From the NCBI GenBank assembly GCA_015069695.1, contig JADCRZ010000020.1, positions 53,307 to 117,306 on the forward strand: 64,000 bases of DNA, read 5' to 3'. How positions within the stretch are numbered: the first letter of the stretch is position 1; every line of letters starts with the position of its first letter. The notes under the pieces are model-generated. The model saw only the letters and a program-made list of their open reading frames with translations. It had not been told where the DNA came from and made no database searches. Shown in pieces: positions 53,013 through 62,894 of this stretch. This DNA is from Williamsia sp. (GTDB lineage Bacteria > Bacteroidota > Bacteroidia > Chitinophagales > Chitinophagaceae). A program made the position numbers and the translations under genes.

Positions 53013-53237
53013 ATGACACTTAAATCTCTTTTTGCAACCTTTTGCATCGTCGTTCTGTTTATCTGCCTTCCTTCAATGGGATGGGCACAGCCCGGTGGTC
53101 CGGGTGGGGATCCGGATCCGCAGGTACCCCTGGATGGAGGTGTAAGCCTGCTGGTAGCAGCGGGTGTGGGCTATGCTCTCAAAAAAGCCCATGACAAAAG
53201 AAAGGAAAACAAGCTGGCTGCGGAAGAAGAAAGATAA
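53013..53237 (+). CDS. PID-CTERM sorting-domain protein (minimal exosortase substrate)
   Basis: 74 residues. Signal peptide ends GWAQ (about residue 26), followed by a Gly/Pro/Asp linker (PGGPGGDPDPQ) and the PID-CTERM signature: PLDGGVSLLVAAGVGYAL then basic KKAHDKRK. Here the signature has Leu in place of Ile (P-L-D). Almost nothing of the protein lies outside signal and sorting domain, so the mature product would be only about 20 residues. The exosortase is encoded 159 bases away on the opposite strand. It may be a structural or sheath component, or a sorting marker. Confidence 0.8.
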   Translation: MTLKSLFATFCIVVLFICLPSMGWAQPGGPGGDPDPQVPLDGGVSLLVAAGVGYALKKAHDKRKENKLAAEEER

Positions 53238-53268
53238 ACCCTTACAAAGCCGAACAGTTTGTGTCAGA

Positions 53269-53302
53269 CCATACCATGCTCCCGGGTATGGCCTTTCTTT
53301 TT
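53269..53302 (+). terminator. Rho-independent terminator after the PID-CTERM gene
   Basis: Arms CCATACC (53269-53275) and GGTATGG (53285-53291), 9-base loop, then CCTTTCTTTTTT. Convergent with the exosortase gene. Confidence 0.65.
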
Positions 53303-53395
53303 TCAGCACAGGGTTCTGTCTGATCAGCGATCCGGGAGTGGTTATGTAGAAATGACAGCACATTTCAACCCGGTGCCGGCGCATGGTTTAGATCC

Positions 53396-54019
53396 TTACG
53401 AAAGCCTGTGGGCAGCTGGTGCCGGGCTTCTGCGTTTTTGGATTTGGTAGTAGAGATACACCATGGCAATGATAAAAGTATATACTACCAGGTTAAACAG
53501 CGCATGACTGTCCATCCATTTTTCGGTATTCCACCCCTTGGTGACAGCAATGAGCAACAGCGCTACCCGGCTACAGTTGAGTAACCACAAAAAGACCACT
53601 CCTCCCAATGCCCATGCCAGCTTCCTCTGCCAGCCCGCTTTGTGCGCAACAACAAAGGCGACCCAGAAGCTCATCACTCCATAACCCAAACAGGCCAGGT
53701 CCACATAAATGCCATGTCCGTTGGGCAGCTTGAGGCGTGGATCGGCCACGTATGAATGTAGTCCGTAGAGATGATCGATACCATTGGCAGTATGCAGGAT
53801 GGAGGCCCTGAGGAGAGCGAAATAATTGAGGTGCTGATCGAAAAAGCTGCTGTAGATCAATCCCCTGGCATCGATGATGGATATGTAGAACACGTTGAAA
53901 TAGTAGATCCCTGCCATCAGGATGGCAAATTTCACCAGGAAAGCAATATCCACATACCTGGATAGGTTGCTGTTCTCCAATTTGGTCTCATACACTTTAA
54001 GCACTTTCGTATACATCAC
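53396..54019 (-). CDS. Exosortase family transpeptidase
   Basis: 207 residues with about six membrane helices. The catalytic set of the family is present: Cys110 in YVDLACLGYGVMSFW, Arg151 in LLNCSRVALLLIAVTKGW and His172 in DSHALFNLVVYTF. Exosortases cleave CTERM sorting signals, much as sortases do, in the cytoplasmic membrane. The PID-CTERM protein encoded convergently is the obvious substrate. The subclass (XrtX, XrtY or other) cannot be decided from sequence alone. A long Arg/Pro tail follows the last helix. Confidence 0.85.
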   Translation of the reverse strand: MMYTKVLKVYETKLENSNLSRYVDIAFLVKFAILMAGIYYFNVFYISIIDARGLIYSSFFDQHLNYFALLRASILHTANGIDHLYGLHSYVADPRLKLPNGHGIYVDLACLGYGVMSFWVAFVVAHKAGWQRKLAWALGGVVFLWLLNCSRVALLLIAVTKGWNTEKWMDSHALFNLVVYTFIIAMVYLYYQIQKRRSPAPAAHRLS

Positions 54020-54474
54020 TTGACTTTAAGAAGTTTATACAGGGTATTGGCAAAGCATTGCGATACTGAATTGATAGTAAGCGATTGTGCATAACTGTTA
54101 AAATATATACGGGAAAACTACATTGCTCACATCACCATTTGGAAAGGTTTACAGAATAAAAAGGATGCTGAATGTATTTCGTTGGATAATAGGAACGATG
54201 AGAAGCTAAAAGAATAAGATCGCAAGCTTAAAAGTAATAAATCTAAAGATATAATGCAACTGCTTATTCTCATCAACCTTTTTCGAGCGTACTGGTGACT
54301 CCCGGGCGAAATAAAACCGGTCCTGCAGATCGACGACTTCCACAACAACCTATAGCAAAAAAGAGCGTCGGCTGCCTGGCTGTGCAATTTGGCTGGCAAA
54401 AAGATTTGGTGATCATCTTGCAGCGCAGGGGCAGTTGGCATACTTATTATGGTATTTGGGATAACTATCAAGCT
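54020..54474. other. Gene-free interval upstream of the SDR gene
   Basis: 455 bases. Open frames here have no signal, membrane or domain pattern. A GTATTTGGGA stretch at 54453-54462 could be part of a promoter. I see nothing else, and a degraded gene cannot be excluded. Confidence 0.35.
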
Positions 54475-55497
54475 ATGAAAAAAAGAGAGGATCGGCCGGG
54501 CACAAAATATTTGCACCAAAAGACAGTTGTAATCACAGGCGCCTCCAGCGGTGCAGGGATGGCGGCCGCGTTGGAGTTTGCCAAATACAGGTGCACCCTG
54601 GTGCTGGCAGCCCGCCGCACGGAAGCCCTGGACAAGGTAGTTGCGCAGTGCAGGGATCTGGGTGCAACAGCCATTGCCGTGAAAACAGATGTTACCAATG
54701 CCGGCGAGGTACACCGGCTGGCTGCCGCAGCCATCGACTACAGCGGCAACATCGATGTATGGGTCAACAATGCCGGTGTGCTTGCCGCAGGCGATTTTGA
54801 CAGCACGCCCTTGGAAGTGCACGACCAGGTGATCCGGACCAACCTGATGGGTTACCTCCACGGCGCACATGCAGTGTTACCTTATTTCAAGCAGCAACGG
54901 TATGGCGTCCTGATCAACAATATTTCTGTGGGCGGATGGATGCCTGTTCCCTACGGGGCGGCTTATTCTGCCAGTAAATTTGGACTCCGGGGATTTTCAG
55001 AAGCCCTCCGGGGAGAGCTCAGCAAGTGGCCCGGCATCCATATCTGTGAATTGTATCCTGCTTTCCTGGATACGCCCGGCATCCAGCACGCGGGCAATTT
55101 TACAGGAAGCGTGCTAAAGCCTGCGCCCCCGGTGTATGATCCCCGGAAAGTAGCCCGCGCCATGGTGCGGCTGGCCCAACGTCCCCGGCGCTCTACGACC
55201 ATTGGAGGCGTGGCAACCCTCTTGCGGTTGTCGCATTTTGTGACGCCCACACTCACGGTTGCCATCACAGCCAAGGTCATGGAAGCATACTTCAGACAAG
55301 CCGCCCCGGTTTCTTCTACCACCGGCAATTTGTTTTACTCGGATGATGCGCAGACGCTGGTTGATGGGGGATGGAAAGAAGAGTTCAAGCCCTCCAGGAA
55401 AACAGTGGCCGCTGCCGTGCTCGCAGGTGCCCTTGCCACCGGTTTGCTGATCTGGCGGCAAACGCGGAAAGACAGTGCTGTTGCTCAGAAAATATAA
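54475..55497 (+). CDS. SDR family oxidoreductase with C-terminal hydrophobic tail
   Basis: 340 residues from the ATG at 54475, chosen because the upstream 60 codons are not protein-like. Cofactor motif TGASSGAGMAAALEFAKYRC, then VWVNNAGVLAAGDFDSTPL, catalytic YxxxK in YGAAYSASKFGLRGFSEALR. After the SDR core (about residue 270) comes a further region ending in a hydrophobic stretch (TVAAAVLAGALATGLLIW) and a basic end. Its stop overlaps the end of the DUF92 gene, which runs the other way. Confidence 0.85.
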   Translation: MKKREDRPGTKYLHQKTVVITGASSGAGMAAALEFAKYRCTLVLAARRTEALDKVVAQCRDLGATAIAVKTDVTNAGEVHRLAAAAIDYSGNIDVWVNNAGVLAAGDFDSTPLEVHDQVIRTNLMGYLHGAHAVLPYFKQQRYGVLINNISVGGWMPVPYGAAYSASKFGLRGFSEALRGELSKWPGIHICELYPAFLDTPGIQHAGNFTGSVLKPAPPVYDPRKVARAMVRLAQRPRRSTTIGGVATLLRLSHFVTPTLTVAITAKVMEAYFRQAAPVSSTTGNLFYSDDAQTLVDGGWKEEFKPSRKTVAAAVLAGALATGLLIWRQTRKDSAVAQKI

Positions 55498-56198
55498 ACA
55501 ACCAAGAGAGCTGCCAGTGCCGCAGCCAGGGTATTGAAAAAATTGACCCCGTCGTTGCTGAGATAATGTTTCCGTTCAAGCGTGGCGCCCAGCACGGAAT
55601 CAAGTACGTTCCCCAAGGTTCCGGCCAGCACAATCACAAAAAAGTTTTTGTTCCAGCCAAAACCGGTGGCGTATACGCAGGCAATGGCTGCACTGGCAGC
55701 TACCCCAAACAAACTGCCTTCCAGGCTCACGACGCCGTTCAATCCCCGCTCATCCCGTTTAAAGCTCAGGATGTTATAATACCTGCTGCCATATACATTG
55801 CCCAACTCCGAAGAAACCGTATCGGCTGCTGCAGAGGCAAAGCCGGCCGCCATCATCAGGCGGAACAGGTTGGCATTCGCAGGCGCAAGCAGCACGCCAA
55901 CTGCCAGCAATGCAGGCACACCGGCATTCGCGATCACCTGGCCGGCCGTTCTTCCTCCCTTATTTTCTTCGGCTATGCCCTGCCGTTCCTTTAATTCCCT
56001 TTTCCAGGATGTCGCGATCGTACCCAGCAGGAAAAAGAGCGTCATCATAGCCAGTCCGGTAAACCCGGCACCGGTAAACACAAGCAAGCCGATCAGGCCG
56101 CCCGCAACAGCACCAGCAGGCGTCAGCTTTTTGGCCCGCATGCTCCAGATCATACCGGAAAGCAGCACAACAAGTAAGATGGTGTATTGAAGTAACAA
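55485..56198 (-). CDS. DUF92 family membrane protein
   Basis: 237 residues with six to seven hydrophobic segments. KLTPAGAVAGGLIGLLVFTG, FLLGTIATSWKRELKERQGI, AGFASAAADTVSSELGNVYG and LAGTLGNVLDSVLGATLERK are the conserved blocks of DUF92. Some members are linked to phytyl or other isoprenoid phosphate kinases. Role here unknown. The two convergent genes share 13 bases. Confidence 0.9.
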   Translation of the reverse strand: MLLQYTILLVVLLSGMIWSMRAKKLTPAGAVAGGLIGLLVFTGAGFTGLAMMTLFFLLGTIATSWKRELKERQGIAEENKGGRTAGQVIANAGVPALLAVGVLLAPANANLFRLMMAAGFASAAADTVSSELGNVYGSRYYNILSFKRDERGLNGVVSLEGSLFGVAASAAIACVYATGFGWNKNFFVIVLAGTLGNVLDSVLGATLERKHYLSNDGVNFFNTLAAALAALLVVYIF

Positions 56199-56355
56199 GG
56201 CAGATACTTTGCCTACAATCTACTTTATTTATCATCACCTTGCTCCGGGTTATCAGTTCATTCGCTACAGTTCAGACAGCATTTCCGCCGGTTCAGGCAA
56301 ACTTGCCATTTCTTCCGCAAAGCCCCGCTTTAATATTGCCGGAAATTTACAAACC

Positions 56356-57069
56356 ATGAACCCTCTCAAAACCCTTACAGCCATCATTTGCATGGCAACT
56401 CTGTTCTCCTGTAAAAAAGATCTGAACGGATCCGGAAACGTGATCACACAGCAGCGCACGGCAGGCAATTTTACCGCGATCACCAGCAAAGGTGATTTCA
56501 GGGTTGTCCTAACAAAAGGACAGACAACCGCCATCAGCTTGACCGGTGAAGACAATGTACTGGAAAAGACCGTTACCGACATTTCAAACGGCAAGCTGAC
56601 TGTCCGGTATGCAGATGGCATCCGCACACACAAGAACAAGCAGGTGACCGTGAACGTTACCATGCCCGGTTTTACAAACCTGCAGCTGGAAGGCTCCGGC
56701 AGTATCCATGCAACAGAAGCCTGGAGCACCACCGATCTTACGGCCAGGATCAACGGCTCAGGAAACATAGAGCTTGCAGTGGATGGAAACAATTTCAGTG
56801 GTGAGATCAACGGATCCGGCAGATTGGTGCTGAACGGCGGCAATTTTCAGGCATCCTCCTTCCTGGTCAATGGTTCAGGCACGGTGAAAGCGTATCCTTT
56901 TACAACCAATACCGCGGATATAAACATCCAGGGATCAGGAGACTGCTCGATCAAAGTAAACAACAAGCTGAAAGTTAAGATCAACGGAAGCGGCACGGTG
57001 TATTACAAAGGCAGTCCGGATACAAACGTAAGCGTGTCTGGAAGCGGAAAAGTAGTAAAGCAAAACTAA
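56356..57069 (+). CDS. Head-GIN domain lipoprotein (DUF2807)
   Basis: 237 residues from the ATG at 56356, which begins at the lipoprotein signal (MATLFSC, Cys19). The head-GIN pattern is clear: GNVITQQRTAGNFTAITSKG at the start, then many G-S-G turns of a beta-helix: LEGSGSIHATEAWS, INGSGNIELAVDGN, INGSGRLVLNGGNF, VNGSGTVKAY and a final VSGSGKVVKQN. Typical solenoid outer-membrane or surface lipoprotein of unknown role. Its stop codon overlaps the minus-strand VOC stop (CTAA). Confidence 0.9.
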   Translation: MNPLKTLTAIICMATLFSCKKDLNGSGNVITQQRTAGNFTAITSKGDFRVVLTKGQTTAISLTGEDNVLEKTVTDISNGKLTVRYADGIRTHKNKQVTVNVTMPGFTNLQLEGSGSIHATEAWSTTDLTARINGSGNIELAVDGNNFSGEINGSGRLVLNGGNFQASSFLVNGSGTVKAYPFTTNTADINIQGSGDCSIKVNNKLKVKINGSGTVYYKGSPDTNVSVSGSGKVVKQN

Positions 57070-57569
57070 GCCTGTTCCTGGTCAAGCTCCCGCAGCAATC
57101 CATCAAGATCCAGTTGTTCAGTAACCATGTACAGGTTGCCTTCTCCGTCCAGGGGCCATTTTTCACGCGGCAGATCCCAGTACAATTCAACGCCGTTGCC
57201 GTCAGGGTCATCCAGATAAATGGCTTCTGATACGCCGTGAAAGGCGGCCCCGGAGATGGGGTAACGGGCATCCAGCACTCTTTTCAAAGCTGTAGCCAGG
57301 TCTTTTCTGGTGGGATATAATATAGCGGTGTGAAACAAGCCGCAGGCCTTTACAGGTGCGGGTGGTGCGCCCTTGCTGTACCAGGTGTTCAAGCCAATAT
57401 GGTGATGATAACCACCGGCAGATATAAACACGGCGCCACTCCCATAGCGGGTCACCACTTCAAACCCGAGCAGGTCGCAATAGAACGCCATGGCTTTTTC
57501 CAGGTCGGACACTTTCAGGTGTACATGTCCGATGCGGGTTTGGGGCGGGATGGTATAGTGGCCGGCCAA
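57066..57569 (-). CDS. VOC family (glyoxalase/extradiol dioxygenase-like) protein
   Basis: 167 residues, one VOC module pair: RIGHVHLKVSDLEKAMAFYC, DLLGFEVVTRYGSGAVFIS, KACGLFHTAILYPTRKDLAT and AIYLDDPDGNGVELYWD. The candidate metal ligands are His in GHVH, His in LFHTAI and Glu in GVELYWD. Members close to catechol-2,3-dioxygenase (CatE-like) share these positions. Eight bases after the sdhB stop, so it may be co-transcribed with succinate dehydrogenase. Confidence 0.85.
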   Translation of the reverse strand: MAGHYTIPPQTRIGHVHLKVSDLEKAMAFYCDLLGFEVVTRYGSGAVFISAGGYHHHIGLNTWYSKGAPPAPVKACGLFHTAILYPTRKDLATALKRVLDARYPISGAAFHGVSEAIYLDDPDGNGVELYWDLPREKWPLDGEGNLYMVTEQLDLDGLLRELDQEQA

Positions 57570-57577
57570 AGTAGAAT

Positions 57578-58327
57578 TTATTTGTCTGCCGTTAAGCCGG
57601 CAGCCAGGTATTCCCGGTTAAGCAGGGCAATGTTTCCGATGGAAATTTCTTTCGGACAAACAGCTTCACAGGCACCTGTGTTGGTACAGGCACCGAAACC
57701 TTCTTTGTCCATTTGGGCAACCATGTTCAATACGCGGATTTTGCGCTCGGGCGAACCTTGTGGCAGCAGGGCCAGGTGACTGACCTTCGCAGCAGTGAAG
57801 AGCATGGCCGAGCTGTTTTTGCAAGCGGCCACGCAGGCACCACAGCCGATGCAAGCCGCGTTGGCGAAAGCCACATCTGCCTTGTCTTTTTCGATGGGAA
57901 TGGCATTGGCATCCACCGCATTACCGGTGTTGATGGAGATATAGCCGCCGGCTTGAATGATGCGGTCGAATGCACTCCGGTCCACCATCAGGTCTTTGAT
58001 AACAGGAAAAGAGCGGGAGCGCCAGGGTTCTACAACAACCGTATCCCCGTCTTTAAAGGCGCGCATATGGAGCTGGCAGGTCGTGGTGCCTTCCCAGGGG
58101 CCATGCGGCTTGCCATTGATATGCATGGCGCAGGTACCGCAGATGCCTTCGCGGCAATCGTGGTCAAAAGCGATGGGTTCCTTGCCTTCGCTGATGAGCC
58201 GCTCGTTGAGCACGTCGAACATTTCCAGAAAAGACATTTCCGAAGAAATATCGCTTACCTGAAAAGTTTCAAAACTGCCTGCAGCTTTGTTGTTTCTTTG
58301 TCTCCAGACCTTCAAGGTCAGGTTCAT
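57578..58327 (-). CDS. sdhB: Succinate dehydrogenase/fumarate reductase iron-sulfur subunit
   Basis: 249 residues from the ATG at 58327 (an ATG five codons upstream is also in frame). Ferredoxin domain with the 2Fe-2S cysteines in [19 protein letters not shown] and a downstream Cys in [10 protein letters not shown]. The C-terminal helical domain carries [14 protein letters not shown] and CEAVCPKEI for the 4Fe-4S and 3Fe-4S clusters. Transfers electrons from the flavoprotein to the quinone pool via the membrane subunit. Third gene of sdhC-sdhA-sdhB. Confidence 0.95.
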   Translation of the reverse strand: MNLTLKVWRQRNNKAAGSFETFQVSDISSEMSFLEMFDVLNERLISEGKEPIAFDHDCREGICGTCAMHINGKPHGPWEGTTTCQLHMRAFKDGDTVVVEPWRSRSFPVIKDLMVDRSAFDRIIQAGGYISINTGNAVDANAIPIEKDKADVAFANAACIGCGACVAACKNSSAMLFTAAKVSHLALLPQGSPERKIRVLNMVAQMDKEGFGACTNTGACEAVCPKEISIGNIALLNREYLAAGLTADK

Positions 58328-58450
58328 AGTGTAGTGTTCCATTGTGCCCTCCTGCCCGCCTTCAAATAAAGACGAATTAGCTTATGATATGATCAGATTA
58401 ATAACAATAGATACCTGCTGTTTGTTATGCTCTTCCTCCATCTCAGCGCC

Positions 58451-60424
58451 TTATTTATAACTGCGCTGGCTGGGTTTGGCGATCTCAAACTTCAGTTCTT
58501 CCTTGTGCAACTCCCAGTTGCTATCACCTTTAAACTCCCATGCCGAAACATAAGAGAAGTTCTCATCATCGCGTTTGGCCTCGCCGTCCTCGGTTTGCAT
58601 TTCTTCCCGGAAATGACCGCCGCAGCTTTCTTTTCTATTCAGTGCATCGATGCACATCAGCTCACCCAATTCAATAAAATCAGCTACCCGGTTTGCTTTG
58701 TCCAGCTCGCTGTTTGTTTCATCGATCCCGCCGGGTATCCGCACATCACTCCAGAACTGTTTTTTTAGTTCCTGTATTTCTGTGATGGCTTCTTTAAGAC
58801 CGGCTTCGTTGCGGCTCATGCCACATTTGTCCCACATGATCTTTCCCAGCTTCTTGTGAAAGCTTTCCACGCTCTGCGAGCCTTTTATGCTCATCATCTT
58901 TTCATACCTTGCCTGCACCGCTTTCTCTGCTTCTTCAAAAGCCGGATGGGTGATCGGAATAGGTTTTACCCGGATCTCATCAGCCAGGTAATTACCGATG
59001 GTATAAGGTATGACGAAGTAACCGTCGGCCAGCCCCTGCATCAGCGCAGAAGCACCGAGGCGGTTGGCACCATGGTCGCTGAAATTGGCTTCACCCAGGG
59101 AATACAATCCCTTTATGGTGGTCATCAGTTCATAGTCTACCCACAAGCCACCCATGGTATAATGCACGGCCGGATAGATGCGCATGGGCGTTTCATAGGG
59201 ATTTTCACCCGTGATCTTTTCGTACATGTCGAACAGGTTGCCGTATTTTTCTTTTACGACTTCCCGGCCCATACGCAGGATTTCTTCATCACCTACTCCA
59301 TCCCGTCCCTGCTTGTTGGCTTCTCCCCTTCCGTAACGCTCAATCGCAGCTTTGTAATCCAGGTATACAGCCATTTTGGAATTGCCTACGCCGTAACCGG
59401 CATCACATCTTTCTTTGGCAGCCCGGCTTGCCACGTCGCGGGGCACCAGGTTACCAAAGGCAGGGTATCTTCTTTCCAAGTAATAATCGCGTTCTTCTTC
59501 CGGAATATCAACGGGCCGGCGGTTGTCTCCTTTTTGTTTGGGGACCCAGATACGGCCGTCGTTGCGCAGGGATTCAGACATCAGGGTGAGCTTGCTTTGG
59601 TGGTCGCCGCTCACGGGGATGCAGGTAGGATGGATTTGGGTAAAGCAGGGATTGCCGAAGAAAGCACCCTTTTTATGGGCTTTCCAGGCTGCTGTTACAT
59701 TGCAGCCCATGGCATTGGTGCTCAGGTAAAACACGTTTCCATAGCCGCCGGTGCAGATCAGCACGGCATGGCCAAAAAACCGCTCCAGTTTTCCGGTAAT
59801 GATGTTGCGGCAGATAATACCCCTTGCCTTGCCGTCAACAAGAACCACATCCAGCATTTCGTGGCGGGTATACATTTTTACATTGCCGAGCGCTACCTGG
59901 CGTTCGAGGGATTGGTAGGCGCCAATCAGCAATTGCTGGCCGGTTTGTCCCGCAGCGTAAAATGTGCGTTGCACCTGCGTACCGCCAAATGAGCGGTTGC
60001 TAAGCAGTCCGCCGTATTCACGGGCAAAAGGAACACCCTGTGCCACACACTGGTCGATGATGTTTACGCTTACTTCGGCCAGGCGGTGTACATTGGCTTC
60101 ACGGGCCCGGTAATCGCCCCCTTTTACCGTATCATAAAAAAGCCGGAACACGGAGTCACCGTCGTTCTGGTAATTTTTTGCTGCATTGATACCACCCTGT
60201 GCGGCGATGCTGTGTGCCCGCCGGGGTGAATCATGAAAACAAAATGCTTTAACCTTATAGCCCAGCTCTCCCAGGGAAGCAGCAGCAGAAGCCCCGGCCA
60301 GCCCTGTACCAACAACGATCACTTCCAGACTCCGTTTATTGGCCGGGTTCACCAGCTTTATATGTCCTTTGTAATCGTTCCATTTATTATCGAGTGGCCC
60401 GGATGGAATGTTTGATTCGAGCAT
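58451..60424 (-). CDS. sdhA: Succinate dehydrogenase/fumarate reductase flavoprotein subunit
   Basis: 657 residues. FAD site [20 protein letters not shown], the covalent-flavin region [16 protein letters not shown], catalytic-site motifs in the central domain ([15 protein letters not shown]) and the C-terminal [20 protein letters not shown] with [19 protein letters not shown]. Oxidises succinate to fumarate, or the reverse. The length and motifs fit the Bacteroidota type B enzyme. 67 bases after sdhC. Confidence 0.95.
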   Translation of the reverse strand: MLESNIPSGPLDNKWNDYKGHIKLVNPANKRSLEVIVVGTGLAGASAAASLGELGYKVKAFCFHDSPRRAHSIAAQGGINAAKNYQNDGDSVFRLFYDTVKGGDYRAREANVHRLAEVSVNIIDQCVAQGVPFAREYGGLLSNRSFGGTQVQRTFYAAGQTGQQLLIGAYQSLERQVALGNVKMYTRHEMLDVVLVDGKARGIICRNIITGKLERFFGHAVLICTGGYGNVFYLSTNAMGCNVTAAWKAHKKGAFFGNPCFTQIHPTCIPVSGDHQSKLTLMSESLRNDGRIWVPKQKGDNRRPVDIPEEERDYYLERRYPAFGNLVPRDVASRAAKERCDAGYGVGNSKMAVYLDYKAAIERYGRGEANKQGRDGVGDEEILRMGREVVKEKYGNLFDMYEKITGENPYETPMRIYPAVHYTMGGLWVDYELMTTIKGLYSLGEANFSDHGANRLGASALMQGLADGYFVIPYTIGNYLADEIRVKPIPITHPAFEEAEKAVQARYEKMMSIKGSQSVESFHKKLGKIMWDKCGMSRNEAGLKEAITEIQELKKQFWSDVRIPGGIDETNSELDKANRVADFIELGELMCIDALNRKESCGGHFREEMQTEDGEAKRDDENFSYVSAWEFKGDSNWELHKEELKFEIAKPSQRSYK

Positions 60425-60491
60425 ATGGGTGAAATATTTCTTATTTACTGAGTCCGCACAGGGCGTCGTTTATAGAGGCTGTTTAGGTGAA

Positions 60492-61196
60492 TTAAGGCTT
60501 AACCCAGCCAAAATGCATGGAAATCGGCATCATGGCAAAAGCAATTGAGACAATAACAGAAAAGCCAACACCTGTATACCAGAGCAGATCAAGGTACCGC
60601 TTGTTGTTTACACCCAGGGTGCGGAAAGCACTCTGGAAGCCATGCATCAGGTGATAAGCAAGGGAGATGCATCCAAGCACATACAATCCAACAACCAGCG
60701 GGTTCCGGAACACATCCAGCATCTCTGAGTAAAGATCGTGGTACATTTTGTTGTCGTATGTCACTTCGGGCAGGGGACGGATATTGGCAATGCCGCCAAA
60801 CCTGGATGAAATCCAGAAATGATTGATGTGCATGATCAGAAACAGGAGCAAGAGCGTACCCAGGGTACCCATGGTGCGCGAGTACCATTTGCTTCCCCGG
60901 TTGCCCAGGCTGATCTTGTAATCATGCCCGCGCCGGGATACGTTTTTTGCACTCAGCACATATCCCTGGATGATGTGAATGATAAAGAAGATAAAGAGAC
61001 CGACCTCTACGATCCTGACCACCACCGTTGTACCCATAAAGTGGGCCGACTTGTTAAACATCTCTCCATGATCACCTGCCCAGATACACGCGTTTAATCC
61101 TGCATGAACGACAAGAAACGTAATCAGGAACAGTCCTGTTAAGCTCATAACAAGTTTTTTCCCTATAGAAGAAGTAAAAAACTGAGACCATTTCAT
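60492..61196 (-). CDS. sdhC: Succinate dehydrogenase cytochrome b subunit
   Basis: 234 residues from the ATG at 61196 (MKWSQFFTSSIGKKLVMSLT), preferred over an upstream start whose extra residues are Cys-rich. Five membrane helices typical of the single-subunit type B anchor: LVMSLTGLFLITFLVVHAGL, VVVRIVEVGLFIFFIIHIIQ, LGTLLLLFLIMHINHFWI, VVGLYVLGCISLAYHLMHGF and VGFSVIVSIAFAMMPISM. Conserved His residues in several helices ligate two hemes. First gene of the operon. Confidence 0.9.
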   Translation of the reverse strand: MKWSQFFTSSIGKKLVMSLTGLFLITFLVVHAGLNACIWAGDHGEMFNKSAHFMGTTVVVRIVEVGLFIFFIIHIIQGYVLSAKNVSRRGHDYKISLGNRGSKWYSRTMGTLGTLLLLFLIMHINHFWISSRFGGIANIRPLPEVTYDNKMYHDLYSEMLDVFRNPLVVGLYVLGCISLAYHLMHGFQSAFRTLGVNNKRYLDLLWYTGVGFSVIVSIAFAMMPISMHFGWVKP

Positions 61197-61368
61197 GTTA
61201 TAAAATTTGTTTTTGCAGTAGCAGGCCGGCCAACAGAAGAGATGGCAAACCATTTACCTCAGGATTCCCGGGTGAGTCGCACAAAAATAACACATCATCC
61301 TTTTAAAAGTTTTTTTACAGAATCTTTTTTATCCATGCGGATTCAAGGACTGATTCTATCTAAACCTG

Positions 61369-61395
61369 TTGAAATGCTTGTTTTTGTTATCTTAG
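61369..61395 (+). promoter_or_regulatory. Candidate accD promoter
   Basis: TTG (61369-61371), 16 bases, then TATCTTAG (61388-61395), one base off the TAnnTTTG -7 consensus. The ATG follows 20 bases later, so the leader would be short. Confidence 0.4.
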
Positions 61396-61414
61396 CCGCC
61401 TAAACTGCACAGCG

Positions 61415-62323
61415 ATGAAACAAGAAGAGGATTTTGATGCGAACCTGGCCGGCGAAGAAGGTGCCAGGGAAGAATCAAAAACCAGCTGGTTCAAACGCAT
61501 CAAAAAAGGCATTACGACCAGCACTGCAGAGAAAAAAGAAACACCGGAGGGATTGTGGACCAAATGCCCCCAGTGTAATTATATATGTACCGTAACTGAA
61601 TTACGCGAACAGATCTTTGTTTGTCCGAAATGCAATTATCACCACCGCATCGGCAGCGATGAATACTTTGAGATATTATACGATGGTGATTATGAAACCA
61701 TGTTTGAGAACATCCGCTCGCATGATTTTCTTCACTTCACTGACCTGAAGCCATACCAGCAGCGACTGGATGAAACGCTGAAAAAAACCACCATCACCGA
61801 TTCAATCCGCATTACACATGGACAGATCAACGGCCTGCCCCTTGTGATCGGCTGTATGGATTTTGAATTTATCGGCGGCTCGCTGGGAAGCGTGATGGGT
61901 GAGCGCATTGCCCGCGCGGTCGACTACTGCATCGAACACGATGCGCCCTTGCTGATCATTTGTAAAAGCGGTGGTGCGCGCATGATGGAAAGTGCTTTCT
62001 CGCTCATGCAATTGGCAAAAGTATCCGGCAAGCTTTCACAACTCACCGATGCAGGCATCCCTTATATCTCCCTGCTTACCGATCCGTCTTTCGGGGGCAT
62101 CTCTGCTTCCTTCGGCATGCTGGGTGATCTGAACATAGCCGAGCCGGGTGCCCTGATCGGGTTTGCGGGTCCGCGTGTGATCAAGGAAACCATCAAACGC
62201 GATCTGCCGGAAGGCTTTCAGCGCAGCGAGTTTTTGCTCGAGCATGGCTTTCTGGATTTTATAGTAGACAGGAAGAAGATGAAAGAAAAGATCGGCGTAT
62301 TGCTGCACCTGTTCAAGAACTAA
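61415..62323 (+). CDS. accD: Acetyl-CoA carboxylase carboxyltransferase subunit beta
   Basis: 302 residues. Zinc ribbon with Cys51, Cys54, Cys70 and Cys73 (CPQCNYICTV and VCPKCNYHHR), then the carboxyltransferase domain with FEFIGGSLGSVMGERIARAV, ICKSGGARMMESAFSLMQLA, LTDPSFGGISASFGMLGD and GFAGPRVIKETIKRDLPEGF. Partner of AccA for malonyl-CoA synthesis. A 34-residue charged N-terminal extension precedes the ribbon. It is 11 bases before smpB and may be co-transcribed. Confidence 0.95.
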   Translation: MKQEEDFDANLAGEEGAREESKTSWFKRIKKGITTSTAEKKETPEGLWTKCPQCNYICTVTELREQIFVCPKCNYHHRIGSDEYFEILYDGDYETMFENIRSHDFLHFTDLKPYQQRLDETLKKTTITDSIRITHGQINGLPLVIGCMDFEFIGGSLGSVMGERIARAVDYCIEHDAPLLIICKSGGARMMESAFSLMQLAKVSGKLSQLTDAGIPYISLLTDPSFGGISASFGMLGDLNIAEPGALIGFAGPRVIKETIKRDLPEGFQRSEFLLEHGFLDFIVDRKKMKEKIGVLLHLFKN

Positions 62324-62333
62324 ATTAAATACC

Positions 62334-62768
62334 ATGCCTGAGATCAGGAACCGTTCTGCTTTTCATGATTATTTTATTGAAGACACTTATGTGGCGGGCA
62401 TGGTGCTGGTCGGAACAGAAGTAAAAGCCCTGCGCACGGGCAAGGCCAGCTTTAACGACAGTTACTGTTATTTTCACAAGGGGGAATTGTTTGTAAAAAG
62501 CCTGCATATTTCCGAATACTCATTTGGCACCACCCAAAAGCACGAGCCCTTGCAGGAACGCAAGCTGCTGCTCACCAAACGGGAATTGAAAAAATTGGAA
62601 GCCAAGATGACCGAGAAAGGCTATACCATTGTGCCCCTCAAAATTTTCTTCAACGATAAAAACCTGGCCAAGCTGGAAATCGGTTTAGGCAAAGGAAAAA
62701 AGATCTACGACAAACGTGAAACCATTAAAAAGCGGGATACGGAAAGAGAAATAAAACGGCATTTGTAA
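62334..62768 (+). CDS. smpB: SsrA-binding protein SmpB
   Basis: 144 residues, full length. NRSAFHDYFIEDTYVAGMVL, GTEVKALRTGKASFNDSYCY, QERKLLLTKRELKKLE and GYTIVPLKIFFNDKNLAKLE are family hallmarks, and the C-terminus ends in the basic tail KKRDTEREIKRHL. SmpB binds tmRNA and rescues stalled ribosomes. Confidence 0.95.
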   Translation: MPEIRNRSAFHDYFIEDTYVAGMVLVGTEVKALRTGKASFNDSYCYFHKGELFVKSLHISEYSFGTTQKHEPLQERKLLLTKRELKKLEAKMTEKGYTIVPLKIFFNDKNLAKLEIGLGKGKKIYDKRETIKKRDTEREIKRHL

Positions 62769-62894
62769 ACAGCATGCTCACTGAAAACAGTCCCGTTGCT
62801 GTATATGGCAAAGTGCATCTTTATAGAACCCTATTAAACCACAAAATTTAACAACCGGTTTGCGGCGCTTACTCCGGCCGCGGCGCTTGCATCC

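Noticed and set aside
54127..54870. 247-codon minus-strand frame
   Set aside because: It is the complement of the SDR gene for most of its length and Cys/His-rich; a shadow.
58844..59992. 378-codon plus-strand frame opposite sdhA
   Set aside because: Antisense of a confidently identified gene; His/Phe-rich composition without conserved motifs.
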